Positions 23,318-31,409 are shown, counted from the first letter of the stretch. The stretch: DNA of 33,669 nt from DASYAN01 sp034431765 (GCA_034431765.1 DAOUDD010000107.1:1-33669), one strand, 5' to 3'. Translations and numbers: made by a program. Notes: generated by a model from the sequence alone, not told the origin.

Positions 23318-24190
23318 ATGGGCCTGCTCGAAACAGACGAGACCAATCTCTACACATTTGAAGCATTTGCAGCGCATAATTTCTACACAGATATCAATCG
23401 TGATCTGGTGCAACAAACGCTGGCACATCTGGAAAAACAACCACGTGATACCCAATTGACCATTGTCGATATGGCCTGTGGAACGGGTGCGGTGACGCGC
23501 TTGATCGCTGAGGAGCTGGCGCGGCAAAACCGCCTGACCTCTGCACGTCTTGTCGGGGTCGATCCCTCGGCTGAGGCTTTGCGCCTTGCACGCAAGGGGA
23601 TGGACGAGCTGGGCTTGCAGGTGCAGGCCGATTTTATTCAAGGCGAGGCAGACGACCTCCCACAACTTGTGCATGATGCTCACGCGGCCTTCTTTTGCAA
23701 TGCCATCCATCTCGTGCCCGATAAGCTGGCTGCGTTCAAGCAGATGGCCTCGATCCTGGCACCACGCGGCGTATTTGGCTGCAATAGTGCCTTTTACGTG
23801 GGCACCTATGTACCAGGCACTGAACGCTTCTACCGGCTCTGGACTCGCCGCGCGGTTGCCTGGCTCAAGCAGGAGCATCCAGAGGTCCACCTCTCTCATG
23901 AGCCAAAAACGGCGGCGCGCCAATGGGTAACGCCAGAGGGATATAGTGATCTCTTCAAACAGAGTGGCTTTCTCGATGTTGAGACGACAACGCGCGATGT
24001 ACCTATTTCTATCGATGGCTGGCGCGATCTCGGTCAATACTGGCTCTTCATTGAGGGCGCGCTCCCCGGCGTTCCCCTTGCGCTGGGAGCACAGGCGCTT
24101 GGCACCGCTGTCTACCAGGTCGGGCAAGAGCTGGATATGACCGTCGTACCGCGCACCTGGCTACAAATGGTTGCAATCAAAGGGCGATAG
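23318..24190 (+). CDS. Class I SAM-dependent methyltransferase
   Basis: 290 residues from the ATG at 23318, which has GAAGGAGG eight bases upstream (an ATG 27 nt earlier lacks a ribosome site). The Rossmann motif I is IVDMACGTGAVTRLIAEEL (49 onward), followed by LVGVDPSAEALRLAR (acidic residue that binds the SAM ribose), ADFIQGEADDL and a post-motif FCNAIHLVPDKLAAFKQM. The C-terminal part (WVTPEGYSDLFKQSGF) is typical of small-molecule methyltransferases of the UbiE/Methyltransf_25 type. The substrate cannot be told. It lies 160 nt after the FabG-like gene on the same strand. Confidence 0.86.
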   Translation: MGLLETDETNLYTFEAFAAHNFYTDINRDLVQQTLAHLEKQPRDTQLTIVDMACGTGAVTRLIAEELARQNRLTSARLVGVDPSAEALRLARKGMDELGLQVQADFIQGEADDLPQLVHDAHAAFFCNAIHLVPDKLAAFKQMASILAPRGVFGCNSAFYVGTYVPGTERFYRLWTRRAVAWLKQEHPEVHLSHEPKTAARQWVTPEGYSDLFKQSGFLDVETTTRDVPISIDGWRDLGQYWLFIEGALPGVPLALGAQALGTAVYQVGQELDMTVVPRTWLQMVAIKGR

Positions 24191-24378
24191 AGAATTTTCG
24201 AGACAAAGCAGGATTGAAGGGCACGCTCCCTACGTGCCCACCATTCACACCAGGTTTCTTAAGGTTTGCCTCACTCCTATTCACTCCTACTTTCCATTTC
24301 GGTGGTACAATGCGTGTGGGAAAGCGCTTTTCACGCTTTCTACTCTCCCTTTTTCAGGAGCATAAAAGGAGATTAGCT

Positions 24379-25161
24379 ATGCAATGGACGGTTATTGCAC
24401 CCGCATTTCTGGCATCTACGGTTGAATTCGTTGAGGCGTTTACCATTGTGCTTGTCGTTGGCCTGACCATCAATTGGCGCAGTTCATTTATTGGCGCTAT
24501 CGCCGCTGCTGCGACACTCGCTCTCATTGTTGCTACGCTTGGAGTCGCACTTGTTCAGTTTGTTCCACTCGATATTTTGCGCCTGTTCGTCGGTGTACTA
24601 CTGATTCTCTTTGGTCTCAAATGGGTTAAGAAGGCTATCCTTCGCTACAGTGGCATTAAAGCGCTTCACGATGAAGAGGCGATCTTTGAGGAGACGCGAG
24701 CAGAGATACGAGCGCGCGGGGAGAAGATTACGCCGCGCATCGAGCCATTCGGCGTTGCGCTCTCCTATAAAGCGGTCCTGCTCGAAGGTCTGGAAGTTGC
24801 ATTTATTGTTATCACTTTTGGCAGCACTGTCTCGACCAACAAGACGCTTGGCATTACATCAGCAGCGCTTGCAGCCACTGCTGCGGGCATCCTGGTTATC
24901 CTGCTGGGTGCTCTGGCACGCGCACCCCTCACACGTGTTCCTGAGAACACGCTGAAATTCACTGTCGGCATCATGCTCACGACCTTTGGCACGTTCTGGG
25001 CTGGCGAAGGACTCGGCATCGCGTGGCCGTTCGCGGATGCCTTTCTCCTGTTGCTGGCCGCGCTCTACCTGCTCATCTCTCTCGGCCTGATCATCTGGCT
25101 ACGTGGGACACGCCACTCTAGAACATTGTCAGGTAGCTCGGCTGGACAGGTAGAAGTATAA
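24379..25161 (+). CDS. COG4280-type polytopic membrane protein
   Basis: 260 residues from ATG 24379 with AAAGGAG seven bases upstream; the open frame extends 165 nt upstream but without support. About seven hydrophobic helices are visible, with a charged cytoplasmic-type loop near residues 85-125. Two acidic helix motifs stand out, EFVEAFTIVL (16-25) and LLEGLEVAFIVITFG (134-148), resembling the paired glutamate helices of FTR1-type iron permeases and related COG4280 proteins. A cation transport role is possible but unproven. It is followed 14 nt later by a small two-helix membrane protein and probably shares its transcript. Confidence 0.75.
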   Translation: MQWTVIAPAFLASTVEFVEAFTIVLVVGLTINWRSSFIGAIAAAATLALIVATLGVALVQFVPLDILRLFVGVLLILFGLKWVKKAILRYSGIKALHDEEAIFEETRAEIRARGEKITPRIEPFGVALSYKAVLLEGLEVAFIVITFGSTVSTNKTLGITSAALAATAAGILVILLGALARAPLTRVPENTLKFTVGIMLTTFGTFWAGEGLGIAWPFADAFLLLLAALYLLISLGLIIWLRGTRHSRTLSGSSAGQVEV

Positions 25162-25175
25162 GGAGCAGATCGACC

Positions 25176-25385
25176 ATGAAGACTCTCAAAAGTATCTACA
25201 CCTTTATCGCGGGAGATAGTATTATTCTGATCGGTGTCCTCCTGACTATCGCTGTCGTCGCGCTGATCGAATATGCTCCCGCACTGCTCCTGCTCCGCCC
25301 AGTTGCCGGTGCACTACTCATTATCGCCGTTGTCGCCGTTCTGGTCGCAACATTGAGCCGCGAGGCGTTTGGCAAACGAGAATAA
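25176..25385 (+). CDS. Small two-helix membrane protein
   Basis: 69 residues with two hydrophobic helices (SIILIGVLLTIAVVALIEY and LRPVAGALLIIAVVAVLVAT) and a short basic end. AAGGAG is ten bases before the ATG. The 14-nt spacing from the COG4280-type gene makes a two-gene operon and a possible two-subunit membrane complex. No family recognised. Confidence 0.72.
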   Translation: MKTLKSIYTFIAGDSIILIGVLLTIAVVALIEYAPALLLLRPVAGALLIIAVVAVLVATLSREAFGKRE

Positions 25386-25581
25386 CGCTGCAGGTGCGAA
25401 TGAGAAAGCAATTGTTAAAAAGTGTTAAGTATAGCGCCTGAATCACCTCGCCATTCGTGTAAAGATCAGTACTCCTCTTCTTCAGACGCAGAAGTACTAT
25501 TTCAAGCTCACTGCTTTTTCGAAAACCTCTTAGAAGAGCGTTTGTTTCCGTGTATGATCAGAGAAAGAGATAGGCACGAAG

Positions 25582-26601
25582 ATGAATTTTTTCGAGAAGA
25601 ACTGGCGCATCTTTGCTTTGCTGGCAGGCGTTGGTGTGACACGAGCAGTCTGGAAGCGCATGAGAAGCATAGATCTGCAAGATAAAGTTGTCCTGATCAC
25701 TGGCGGCTCACGTGGGCTGGGACTCGCACTCGCTGACGAGTTTGCGAGCAAAGGGGCACAGCTTGTGCTCTGCGCGCGTGATGAAGATGAACTGAAGCGA
25801 GCACGCATGCGGCTTTCAGAACAGGGTGCCAACGTGCTGATCGTCCCCGCCGATGTCTCCGACGCACAGGAGGCAAAACGCGTCGTCAGGCAGGCAACCG
25901 AGCGCTTTGGTCGCGTGGACATCCTTGTCAATAACGCGGGCGTCATTACGGCCGGGCCATTGCGTACGCTGACACGAGACGATTTTGAGGAGTCGATGAA
26001 CATTATGTTCTGGGGTCCTTTCAATATGACAACGGCTGCCCTGCCGCAGATGTTGGAGCGGAAAAACGGGCACATCGTCAATATCACTTCGATTGGGGGA
26101 AAAGTTGCGGTTCCGCATCTCCTCCCCTATACGAGCGCGAAATTCGCCGCAACTGGCTTCTCTGAGGGGCTACGCGCGGAATTGGCCCAGGAAGGCGTTC
26201 TTGTGACCACCGTTGCACCTGGCTTGATGCGCACCGGGTCGCAGGTGAACGCTATTATAAAGGGCGAGATGCACCGCGAAGAGTACACCCTGTTCACGCT
26301 ACTCGATACGTTGCCCGGCTCCTCCATCAGTGTGCGCAGAGCTGCGCGCCAGATCGTCTCCGCTACACAGCAGGGAAATGCAGAGCTAATCATTACGCTT
26401 CCCGCTCAACTCATGGCCCGCCTGCATGGAGCCTTCCCAGGTGTGAGCACGAACGCTCTCGGCCTGCTCAACCGTTTCCTGCCAACTGGAGAAGGTGCCG
26501 GAACAGCCCGTCATACGGGAAGAGAGAGTGAGACACCTGTAACAACGTCCTTCGTGACTGAACTTGGTCAGCGTGCCTCACGCAATTATAACGAGCTCTA
26601 G
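25582..26601 (+). CDS. Membrane-associated short-chain dehydrogenase/reductase
   Basis: 339 residues. A hydrophobic N-terminal helix (FALLAGVGVTRAVW) precedes a complete SDR domain: TGGSRGLG (40-47), NNAG (117-120), Ser170, Tyr183 and Lys187 in YTSAKFAA. VAPGLMRTGSQ and a long C-terminal segment (SSISVRRAARQIVSATQQGN, LNRFLPTGEG) are typical of the larger SDR proteins related to DltE/YqjQ-like oxidoreductases. The substrate is unknown. The gene stands alone, 196 nt after the small membrane protein. Confidence 0.86.
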   Translation: MNFFEKNWRIFALLAGVGVTRAVWKRMRSIDLQDKVVLITGGSRGLGLALADEFASKGAQLVLCARDEDELKRARMRLSEQGANVLIVPADVSDAQEAKRVVRQATERFGRVDILVNNAGVITAGPLRTLTRDDFEESMNIMFWGPFNMTTAALPQMLERKNGHIVNITSIGGKVAVPHLLPYTSAKFAATGFSEGLRAELAQEGVLVTTVAPGLMRTGSQVNAIIKGEMHREEYTLFTLLDTLPGSSISVRRAARQIVSATQQGNAELIITLPAQLMARLHGAFPGVSTNALGLLNRFLPTGEGAGTARHTGRESETPVTTSFVTELGQRASRNYNEL

Positions 26602-26780
26602 TTCAGCATGAGAAGAAGAGTGTTTCTGACGCTGGCGCAAGGAGAACTTTCCTTTGCCTGAACCTCTTCTTTCCAAAAATTTGTGCTACCTGCCAGAGGA
26701 GCAAGTACAGAAGGAACGCCAGGACTACGCTCCACGGCAGGTGGAAGAAGAGACGAGAATAGCAACTCTTTTCGCCTCTG

Positions 26781-26809
26781 TTGACGAGGCGAAAGCGAAC
26801 TGCTATCAT
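26781..26809 (+). promoter_or_regulatory. Probable promoter of the HTH/GAF regulator gene
   Basis: TTGACG (26781-26786), 17 bases, TATCAT (26804-26809), with TG before the -10 box. It lies 50 nt before the ATG at 26859, which argues against any start codon further upstream. Confidence 0.65.
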
Positions 26810-26858
26810 ATTCTGCGAAGAGTATCTTCATGACCATTCTCAAATTAAGGTGGTAGAA

Positions 26859-27872
26859 ATGCACGAGGCACGGACGTGGCGCGAACTCCTGGCAAGCATC
26901 ATTCAAGACAATACAGAAAAGCAGCGCCTTCTTGAACAGTTGCGGGTGAGTTCTATTACCTTAACACGCTGGATCAATGGAGAATCAGAACCCCGCCCAC
27001 AAAATATACGCGCTCTTGTTAAAGCCTTACCAGCATATTCCGAGGAGTTGATCGGACTTATGCGTAAGGAAAAAGATATGGTCGATCTTCCAAAACCATT
27101 TGAAGAGGACCTCGTCAAGGAAATCCCCTCTGAGTTCTACGCACGTGTGCTCGTGGGGCAGGCAACGACCAGCGAGCACCTGCACTTCTGGTCTATGTGC
27201 CAGTTGATTATCCAGCAGGCGCTTGGACAGCTCGACCCGGATCGACACGGTATGTCTCTCTGGATCGTCCGTTGTATGCCGCCTTCTGGTTCAGCACAAA
27301 AAGTTCGGAGTTTGCGCGAAAGTATCGGTCAGGGTACTCCACCTTGGCCTGGCAACCTTGAACAATCTGCAATGTTCCTGGGGGCAGAGTCGCTCTCTGG
27401 CAGCGTTATCACCTCCTGTCGGCCCGATATCATTCACGATCTTGAGCAAGAACCAGATATGCGCGCATTTACACGCACGGAATTTGAGAAAAGTTGTGCC
27501 ATCTTTCCAATTCTGTATGCGGGACGTGTCGCTGGCGTGTTTCTCGCATCAAGTACACAAAAAAATTATTTCCTGTCACATGCGCGTGTCGAACTATTGC
27601 AACGCTATGCAGATCTGGTTGCACTCGCCTTCGATCCCGCCGACTTCTATGAGCCGGACCAGCTTGCGCTCTGCATTATGCCTCCACAAAGCACACAAAG
27701 AACATATTTCTCCCGCTTCCGTCAGCGTGTTGCGGATACGATGGTGCATGCAGCTCGACAAAATAAACCGCTGAACAATGTAGAAGCCGATATGCAGGTC
27801 TGGCAAAAATTAGAAGAGGAGCTGCTCCAATTGCCGATACGTGATGACAATACTCCCCAGATAAAAAAATAG
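26859..27872 (+). CDS. Helix-turn-helix protein with GAF-like sensor domain
   Basis: 337 residues from the ATG at 26859, five bases after AAGGTGG. Residues 5-58 look like an XRE-type helix-turn-helix (LRVSSITLTRWINGESEPRP, followed by IRALVKALP). A GAF-like region occupies about residues 105-275, with SLSGSVITSCRPDIIHDL, FEKSCAIFPILYAGRVAGVF and LLQRYADLVALAF. Such combinations are common in Ktedonobacteria as cytosolic sensors. The stop codon lies inside the ribosome site of the following concanavalin-like gene, so the two are likely one transcript. Confidence 0.78.
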   Translation: MHEARTWRELLASIIQDNTEKQRLLEQLRVSSITLTRWINGESEPRPQNIRALVKALPAYSEELIGLMRKEKDMVDLPKPFEEDLVKEIPSEFYARVLVGQATTSEHLHFWSMCQLIIQQALGQLDPDRHGMSLWIVRCMPPSGSAQKVRSLRESIGQGTPPWPGNLEQSAMFLGAESLSGSVITSCRPDIIHDLEQEPDMRAFTRTEFEKSCAIFPILYAGRVAGVFLASSTQKNYFLSHARVELLQRYADLVALAFDPADFYEPDQLALCIMPPQSTQRTYFSRFRQRVADTMVHAARQNKPLNNVEADMQVWQKLEEELLQLPIRDDNTPQIKK

Positions 27873-27883
27873 AGGAGTTCACT

Positions 27884-28696
27884 ACGTCTATTTTCGAGCA
27901 TTTCACCTCACCTCTTTCTCCATACTGGACAAGGACAACACTGGGTCCTGGTTCACTGCTTGTAGCCGACTCGTCACTACGTATGACACTCCCTGCTGTA
28001 CCACAGGGAGTCTACGCGGATGCCCAGATTGATGACTATGGCAAACGGGCACGCAAAGATTTTCCCTGGCACGCACCACTACGTATGCGCGTGCGAGCAC
28101 GGGCATCGCTTCCAGCCGCTACAGCGACAAGTACACCAGATGGTGCGGGCATTCTGCGTGGAACAGCGGGTTTCGGCTTCTGGAACTATCCGTTCTCGGT
28201 GCGCGGGGATATTCTAATGCTGCCAGAGGCGATCTGGTTTTTCTATGCCTCGCCCCCCTCGAATATGGCGCTCGTTCCCGGCGTGCCCGGCTGGGGCTGG
28301 AAGGCTCAGGTTGTTCACGCTATGCGCCCTGCAGCACTGTTGGCAACACTTCCGACAGTCCTGGCAACTGGCTGGGGACGTATCAGTGGCAATACACAGC
28401 CGGCCGCACGCTGGCTACAACGCTTGAGCGGCACAAATGAGGTCTTGCTCCCGACAGATCTGACGAAGTGGCATACCTACACGCTGGAATGGCGTGCAAC
28501 GGCGGCGAACTTCTGGGTTGAAGACACCCACGTCCTGCGCGTCCCTCATCCCCCGACTCGTCCACTCGGCTTCGTTGCCTGGCTGGATAACCAGTATGCG
28601 ATTGCTACGCCACGTGGTGTACTGCGCTTCGGCACGGTCACCACGGAACCAGAAACGTTTGAAATGGATCTGCTAGAGATAGAGGACATTAAGTAG
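27884..28696 (+). CDS. Concanavalin A-like (GH16-like) protein, probable ACG start
   Basis: The frame is open from 27848. Conserved-looking sequence begins well before the first ATG (27983): EHFTSPLSPYWTRTTLGPGS, then LPAVPQGVYADAQIDDYG. The ACG at 27884 stands exactly six bases after AGAGGAG, suggesting a non-canonical or mutated start giving about 270 residues. The body shows beta-strands of a jelly-roll lectin-like fold: GTAGFGFWNYPFSV, WHTYTLEWRATAANFWVEDT, LGFVAWLDNQYA. The GH16 catalytic E-x-D-x-x-E signature is not seen, so it is probably a binding or non-catalytic relative. No signal peptide. Coupled to the HTH/GAF gene. Confidence 0.7.
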   Translation, partial: TSIFEHFTSPLSPYWTRTTLGPGSLLVADSSLRMTLPAVPQGVYADAQIDDYGKRARKDFPWHAPLRMRVRARASLPAATATSTPDGAGILRGTAGFGFWNYPFSVRGDILMLPEAIWFFYASPPSNMALVPGVPGWGWKAQVVHAMRPAALLATLPTVLATGWGRISGNTQPAARWLQRLSGTNEVLLPTDLTKWHTYTLEWRATAANFWVEDTHVLRVPHPPTRPLGFVAWLDNQYAIATPRGVLRFGTVTTEPETFEMDLLEIEDIK

Positions 28697-28731
28697 AGGA
28701 GGGATAGGTGTGTATGCCTATCCCTCCTCTA
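28694..28731. terminator. Bidirectional terminator between convergent genes
   Basis: A perfect 15-bp stem, TAGAGGAGGGATAGG (28694-28708) with CCTATCCCTCCTCTA (28717-28731), closes an eight-base loop. Its first three bases are the stop codon of the concanavalin-like gene. The clpP stop is 13 nt beyond. It would serve both strands, although T-runs are short. Confidence 0.75.
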
Positions 28732-28743
28732 CCTGGTATCTTC

Positions 28744-29343
28744 TTACTTCTCGGCCAGTGGCAGCACCTCGTCGATGATACCGTACTCTTTGGCCTCCTG
28801 AGCGCTCATATGGAAGTCGCGATCTGTATCACGCTCGATGCGCTCTAGCGCCTGACCCGTGTGGTGATGAATAATGCCGTTCAGGTCTGAACGCAATTTC
28901 AGAATCTCACGAGCCGCGATATCTATATCTGAGGCCTGTCCACTCAATCCACCCTGCAACGGCTGATGCATATGGATGCGCGCGTGCGGCATGGAGAAGC
29001 GCCGTCCCTTATCGCCTGCCATCAGCAGAATCGTGCCAAAGCTCGCACTATACCCCACACAGGTAGTGGCGATAGGACACGGGAGGACACGCATCGTGTC
29101 ATAGATTCCCATCCCCGCATATATAACACCGCCAGGCGAATTAATGTACATGTTGATCTCGCGCTTGCTATCCTCGGCAGCGAGGAAGAGGAGCTGCGAG
29201 ATGACCAGACTGGCCATTCCATCCTCAATCTGACCATTGACGATGATAATGCGATCACGCAGCAGGCGCGAGAAGATGTCATAGGCTCGCTCTCCGCGTG
29301 CGGTGTTCTCTAAAACAGTTGGGACAAAAAGACTTGAAGCCAT
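28744..29343 (-). CDS. clpP: ATP-dependent Clp protease proteolytic subunit
   Basis: 199-residue serine peptidase that forms the degradation barrel for Clp ATPases. The catalytic triad is complete: Ser101 in GYSASFG, His126 in RIHMHQPLQGG, and Asp176 in RDTDRDFHMSAQEA. YINSPGGVIYAGMGIYDTMR is the oxyanion/strand region. The start ATG has GAGGAG nine bases upstream. It follows a DUF4177-like gene by 20 nt in an operon that is divergent from a ClgR-like regulator. The usual partners tig and clpX are not beside it, so this may be an accessory clpP copy. Confidence 0.96.
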   Translation of the reverse strand: MASSLFVPTVLENTARGERAYDIFSRLLRDRIIIVNGQIEDGMASLVISQLLFLAAEDSKREINMYINSPGGVIYAGMGIYDTMRVLPCPIATTCVGYSASFGTILLMAGDKGRRFSMPHARIHMHQPLQGGLSGQASDIDIAAREILKLRSDLNGIIHHHTGQALERIERDTDRDFHMSAQEAKEYGIIDEVLPLAEK

Positions 29344-29363
29344 ATTTTTATTCTCCTCTTTCT

Positions 29364-29678
29364 TTATGCATTTTTCTCACTTGCATTATCCTCTTCATGC
29401 ACCTCACGTGCCTGGCGCATGAAGTAGTAATGAATACGCTGACCATTTTCACCTTTGCGCTCGTCGAGCACTCCAGCCAGAATCCAACCCTCCGTTCCCA
29501 GAGCGTTGAGCCGCTCGGCACCAACCGCCGCCTCTTCGCGCAAGTCAATTGTCAGCACATGATATTCCCAACGCACAGGCTCTCTCTTCACCTGCTCATA
29601 CACCATAGGGACAAATGCTGATGAACGTACCTCCGGTGTACTAGATGACTGTATCCTAAAAAAGTCTCCAACAAACAT
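29364..29678 (-). CDS. DUF4177-like small protein upstream of clpP
   Basis: 104 residues from the ATG at 29676-29678, with AAAAGGAG six bases upstream. The central part WEYHVLTIDLREEAAVGAER followed by LNALGTEGWILAGVLDE resembles DUF4177 proteins (a strand, a helix with LN.LG.EGW, a strand). Function is unknown. It is first in the operon with clpP (20-nt gap), so it may share Clp regulation or act as a substrate or adaptor, but that is inference. Confidence 0.7.
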   Translation of the reverse strand: MFVGDFFRIQSSSTPEVRSSAFVPMVYEQVKREPVRWEYHVLTIDLREEAAVGAERLNALGTEGWILAGVLDERKGENGQRIHYYFMRQAREVHEEDNASEKNA

Positions 29679-29730
29679 AGCAAGCTCCTTTTCTTGTCTC
29701 ACTCACTTCTTATCTTGCAGAGGGTACGCC

Positions 29731-29759
29731 TTGAATATAGCATGCCGATAGCCTATACT
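29731..29759 (+). promoter_or_regulatory. Promoter of the ClgR-like regulator
   Basis: TTGAAT (29731-29736), 17 bases, TATACT (29754-29759), reading toward the ClgR-like gene at 29860. The -35 box overlaps the -10 of the divergent clpP promoter, and three palindromes lie just downstream of it. Confidence 0.65.
29734..29742 (-). promoter_or_regulatory. Probable extended -10 promoter of the DUF4177-clpP operon
   Basis: On the minus strand TGCTATATT has the TGn extended -10 pattern, 56 nt upstream of the DUF4177-like ATG. The -35 region is poor, which is typical of promoters that need an activator. The palindromic sites lie upstream of it on this strand. Confidence 0.45.
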
Positions 29760-29773
29760 GATAGAGATAAACT

Positions 29774-29844
29774 ATGCTGTGAGCATACCTCTCTGCATAA
29801 CAATGCTGTGAGCATACCTCTCTGCATAACAATGCTGAGAGCAT
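29774..29844. promoter_or_regulatory. Three ATGCT-N3-AGCAT palindromes, 29-bp spacing (operators)
   Basis: ATGCTGTGAGCAT occurs at 29774 and 29803, and ATGCTGAGAGCAT at 29832, exactly 29 bp apart. The first two units are identical over the whole 29 bp. Each is a 5-bp inverted repeat with a three-base centre, the size expected for an XRE dimer. They lie between the promoter and the ribosome site of the ClgR-like gene, and upstream of the clpP-operon promoter. Confidence 0.7.
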
Positions 29845-29859
29845 AGGAAGGAAAGAGCC

Positions 29860-30258
29860 ATGGCAGATTTACAGGAGACTATAGGAAAGGTTGTTCGGCA
29901 GGAACGACAATATCGACAGCTCACGATCAAAGAACTGGGAGAGAAAGCGGGCCTTTCGGAGATCTATGTGGGTGAGATCGAGCGTGGACAAAAGTATCCC
30001 TCTGCCAAGGTGCTCGAAAGCCTGGCAGCGGCACTCGATCTTGGACTGGCAGAGCTGCTGGAACTGCTGGCAGAAGAGATCCGCAGGGAGCGCGAGCCAC
30101 AGATCACGAGCGTCATCGGCTTTACTACACCCGCTACAACAGGACAGCCACGACGTACGGTTGTCAAGCGCATCGTCAATATGCTCGATGAGGGTGATGT
30201 GGAGAGCGTGGCGAGCTTCAGCGCCTTCTTGCTCTCAAAACATCTCACCCCCATCTGA
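29860..30258 (+). CDS. XRE-family regulator, ClgR-like
   Basis: 132 residues. A helix-turn-helix spans about 8-64: VVRQERQYRQLTIKELGEKA followed by GLSEIYVGEIERGQKYPSAK and LESLAAALDLGLAELLELL. The recognition-helix text GEIERGQKYPSAKVL closely resembles the SEVERGQKEASSELL block of actinobacterial ClgR, which activates clp genes. The C-terminal 65 residues are a helical segment with no known motif. GGAAGG precedes the ATG. Divergent from the clpP operon with shared palindromes between, so control of clpP plus autoregulation is the likely role. Its 3' end overlaps the convergent acetyltransferase gene by 24 nt. Confidence 0.82.
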   Translation: MADLQETIGKVVRQERQYRQLTIKELGEKAGLSEIYVGEIERGQKYPSAKVLESLAAALDLGLAELLELLAEEIRREREPQITSVIGFTTPATTGQPRRTVVKRIVNMLDEGDVESVASFSAFLLSKHLTPI

Positions 30259-30699
30259 TCCGTTCTCTTTTTCTACAACACGCGTAAAATGGTAAGAACT
30301 AATGTGCATCTTCTGCCGGAAATAGAAGCGGTGCGCACCATGGCGGTGCGTACCGGAATCGAGATGGAATTGTGCACAGCCAAGACGTTGCGCCTCTTCG
30401 TAGAGCCAGTTCATCAAATTGCGCCCGTATCCATAGCTCCGAAACTGTTCGCGTGTGACAAGATCATCCACGTAGAGATGATGCCCCCACGCCAGGTTAT
30501 GCGCGACACGAAAACCAGCTACGGCAACTGGCTCGGCCAGACCATCTACAAACGCTCCAACCAGCCGATACCCCTCCCGCCGCTGCTCATTCACACGCGC
30601 GACAAACTCTTCCTCTGACTGCAGATGTGGTCGCAATTCGCGTATAGTTTTGTAGGCACGGCTACTCTCGGACACTCCAAGCTCTCGAATGACAGCCAT
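30235..30699 (-). CDS. GNAT-family N-acetyltransferase
   Basis: 154 residues from the ATG at 30697-30699, preceded by GAGGGG. The GNAT pattern is clear: strand HHLYVDDLVT, then the acetyl-CoA pyrophosphate loop REQFRSYGYGRNLMNWLYEEA (Q/R-x-x-G-x-G/A form), then CAQFHLDSGTHRHGAHRFYF, the usual beta5-alpha4 region. The substrate is unknown. It is second in a two-gene unit after the GlsB-type membrane gene (23-nt gap). Confidence 0.85.
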   Translation of the reverse strand: MAVIRELGVSESSRAYKTIRELRPHLQSEEEFVARVNEQRREGYRLVGAFVDGLAEPVAVAGFRVAHNLAWGHHLYVDDLVTREQFRSYGYGRNLMNWLYEEAQRLGCAQFHLDSGTHRHGAHRFYFRQKMHISSYHFTRVVEKENGSDGGEMF

Positions 30700-30722
30700 C
30701 AATACAATCCCCTCTAGCACTG

Positions 30723-31058
30723 CTAACGGCGGCGACGTGGGCGGCGAGCATAGGTTCCCCGCCTGTAATAGCGCTCATAGCCTACCCGATACACCCGACG
30801 ATAGACCAAGGCGCTCCATAATGCGACAAAAATTGCGGCCACCAGCAGCGACGAGAAGAGCGGCACGCCATTAATCGTTACATCATTATTGAAGTGCAGA
30901 CCAAGCAGGCCTACGAATAAGAGCATTCCAATAAAGCCAAGAATCATTGCTCCAATAATACCATCAGGAGCTCTCCTGCGTGCAATCAGCTCACCGAGCA
31001 CACCTCCGACCAGCGCAATGAGAAGCCATACCAACAGATTTTCAAGCGTTAAATGCAT
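30723..31058 (-). CDS. GlsB/YeaQ/YmgE-type (transglycosylase-associated) membrane protein
   Basis: 111 residues with three hydrophobic helices (about 7-24, 34-54 and 66-86), the glycine-rich LIALVGGVLGELIARRRAPD and GIIGAMILGFIGMLLFVGLL that define the family, and a strongly basic Arg/Tyr tail (RRVYRVGYERYYRRGTYARR). Family members are small stress-linked membrane proteins of unknown mechanism. The start has GGGAGG six bases upstream. The Arg-rich tail is longer than usual and could bind acidic lipids or nucleic acid. Confidence 0.85.
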   Translation of the reverse strand: MHLTLENLLVWLLIALVGGVLGELIARRRAPDGIIGAMILGFIGMLLFVGLLGLHFNNDVTINGVPLFSSLLVAAIFVALWSALVYRRVYRVGYERYYRRGTYARRPRRRR

Positions 31059-31409
31059 ATAAAACCTCCCTGCTTCTTAGCAAAAAATCGAGTATAACTG
31101 CTAGTAACACGGGAACGTCAACAATTTCGCTTCATAATCGCTTCACCCCTTGCCTCTTCACAGACTACAATGCAAAATACTGCCGCTTGTACCCATGAAA
31201 TCGCTAACAGACATACTAATACAAATTTTTAATCTGGACAGGAGCTACTACGTTTGACCTCTCTTCCTACTCAATTTACATGTATTAAGAATATATAAAA
31301 TTCATCGTCACCCCAAAAAACAGGTATGTACAGCTATACTTCCCTCAAGGGGATTATGGTATAGTACTTAAGAACTATATTTGAGAGATTTTAAGAGGGG
31401 GACTAGACC
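31059..31409. other. A/T-rich intergenic region with a plus-strand promoter
   Basis: No gene is seen. At its right end an extended -10 (TGGTATAGT, 31357-31365) lies about 45 nt before a GTG-started small ORF at 31410. On the minus strand, TTGACG and TATACT are 19 bases apart before the GlsB-type gene (31119-31089 region), a weak promoter unless activated. Confidence 0.35.

Noticed and set aside
23312..24127. Minus-strand open frame of 271 codons
   Set aside because: Antisense of the SAM methyltransferase, whose motif I is on the plus strand; no independent support.
26781..26858. Upstream TTG start for the HTH/GAF gene
   Set aside because: That TTG is part of a well-matched -35 box, and the ATG at 26859 has AAGGTGG at the right distance.
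27884..28696. Active GH16 glycosidase
   Set aside because: The jelly-roll-like text is present but the E-x-D-x-x-E catalytic signature is not seen, so only a concanavalin-like fold is claimed.
31200..31260. Gene start after CAGGAGCTACTAC, a copy of the ribosome site of the CAP-domain gene
   Set aside because: No start codon follows at the right distance and the frame closes at once; probably chance.
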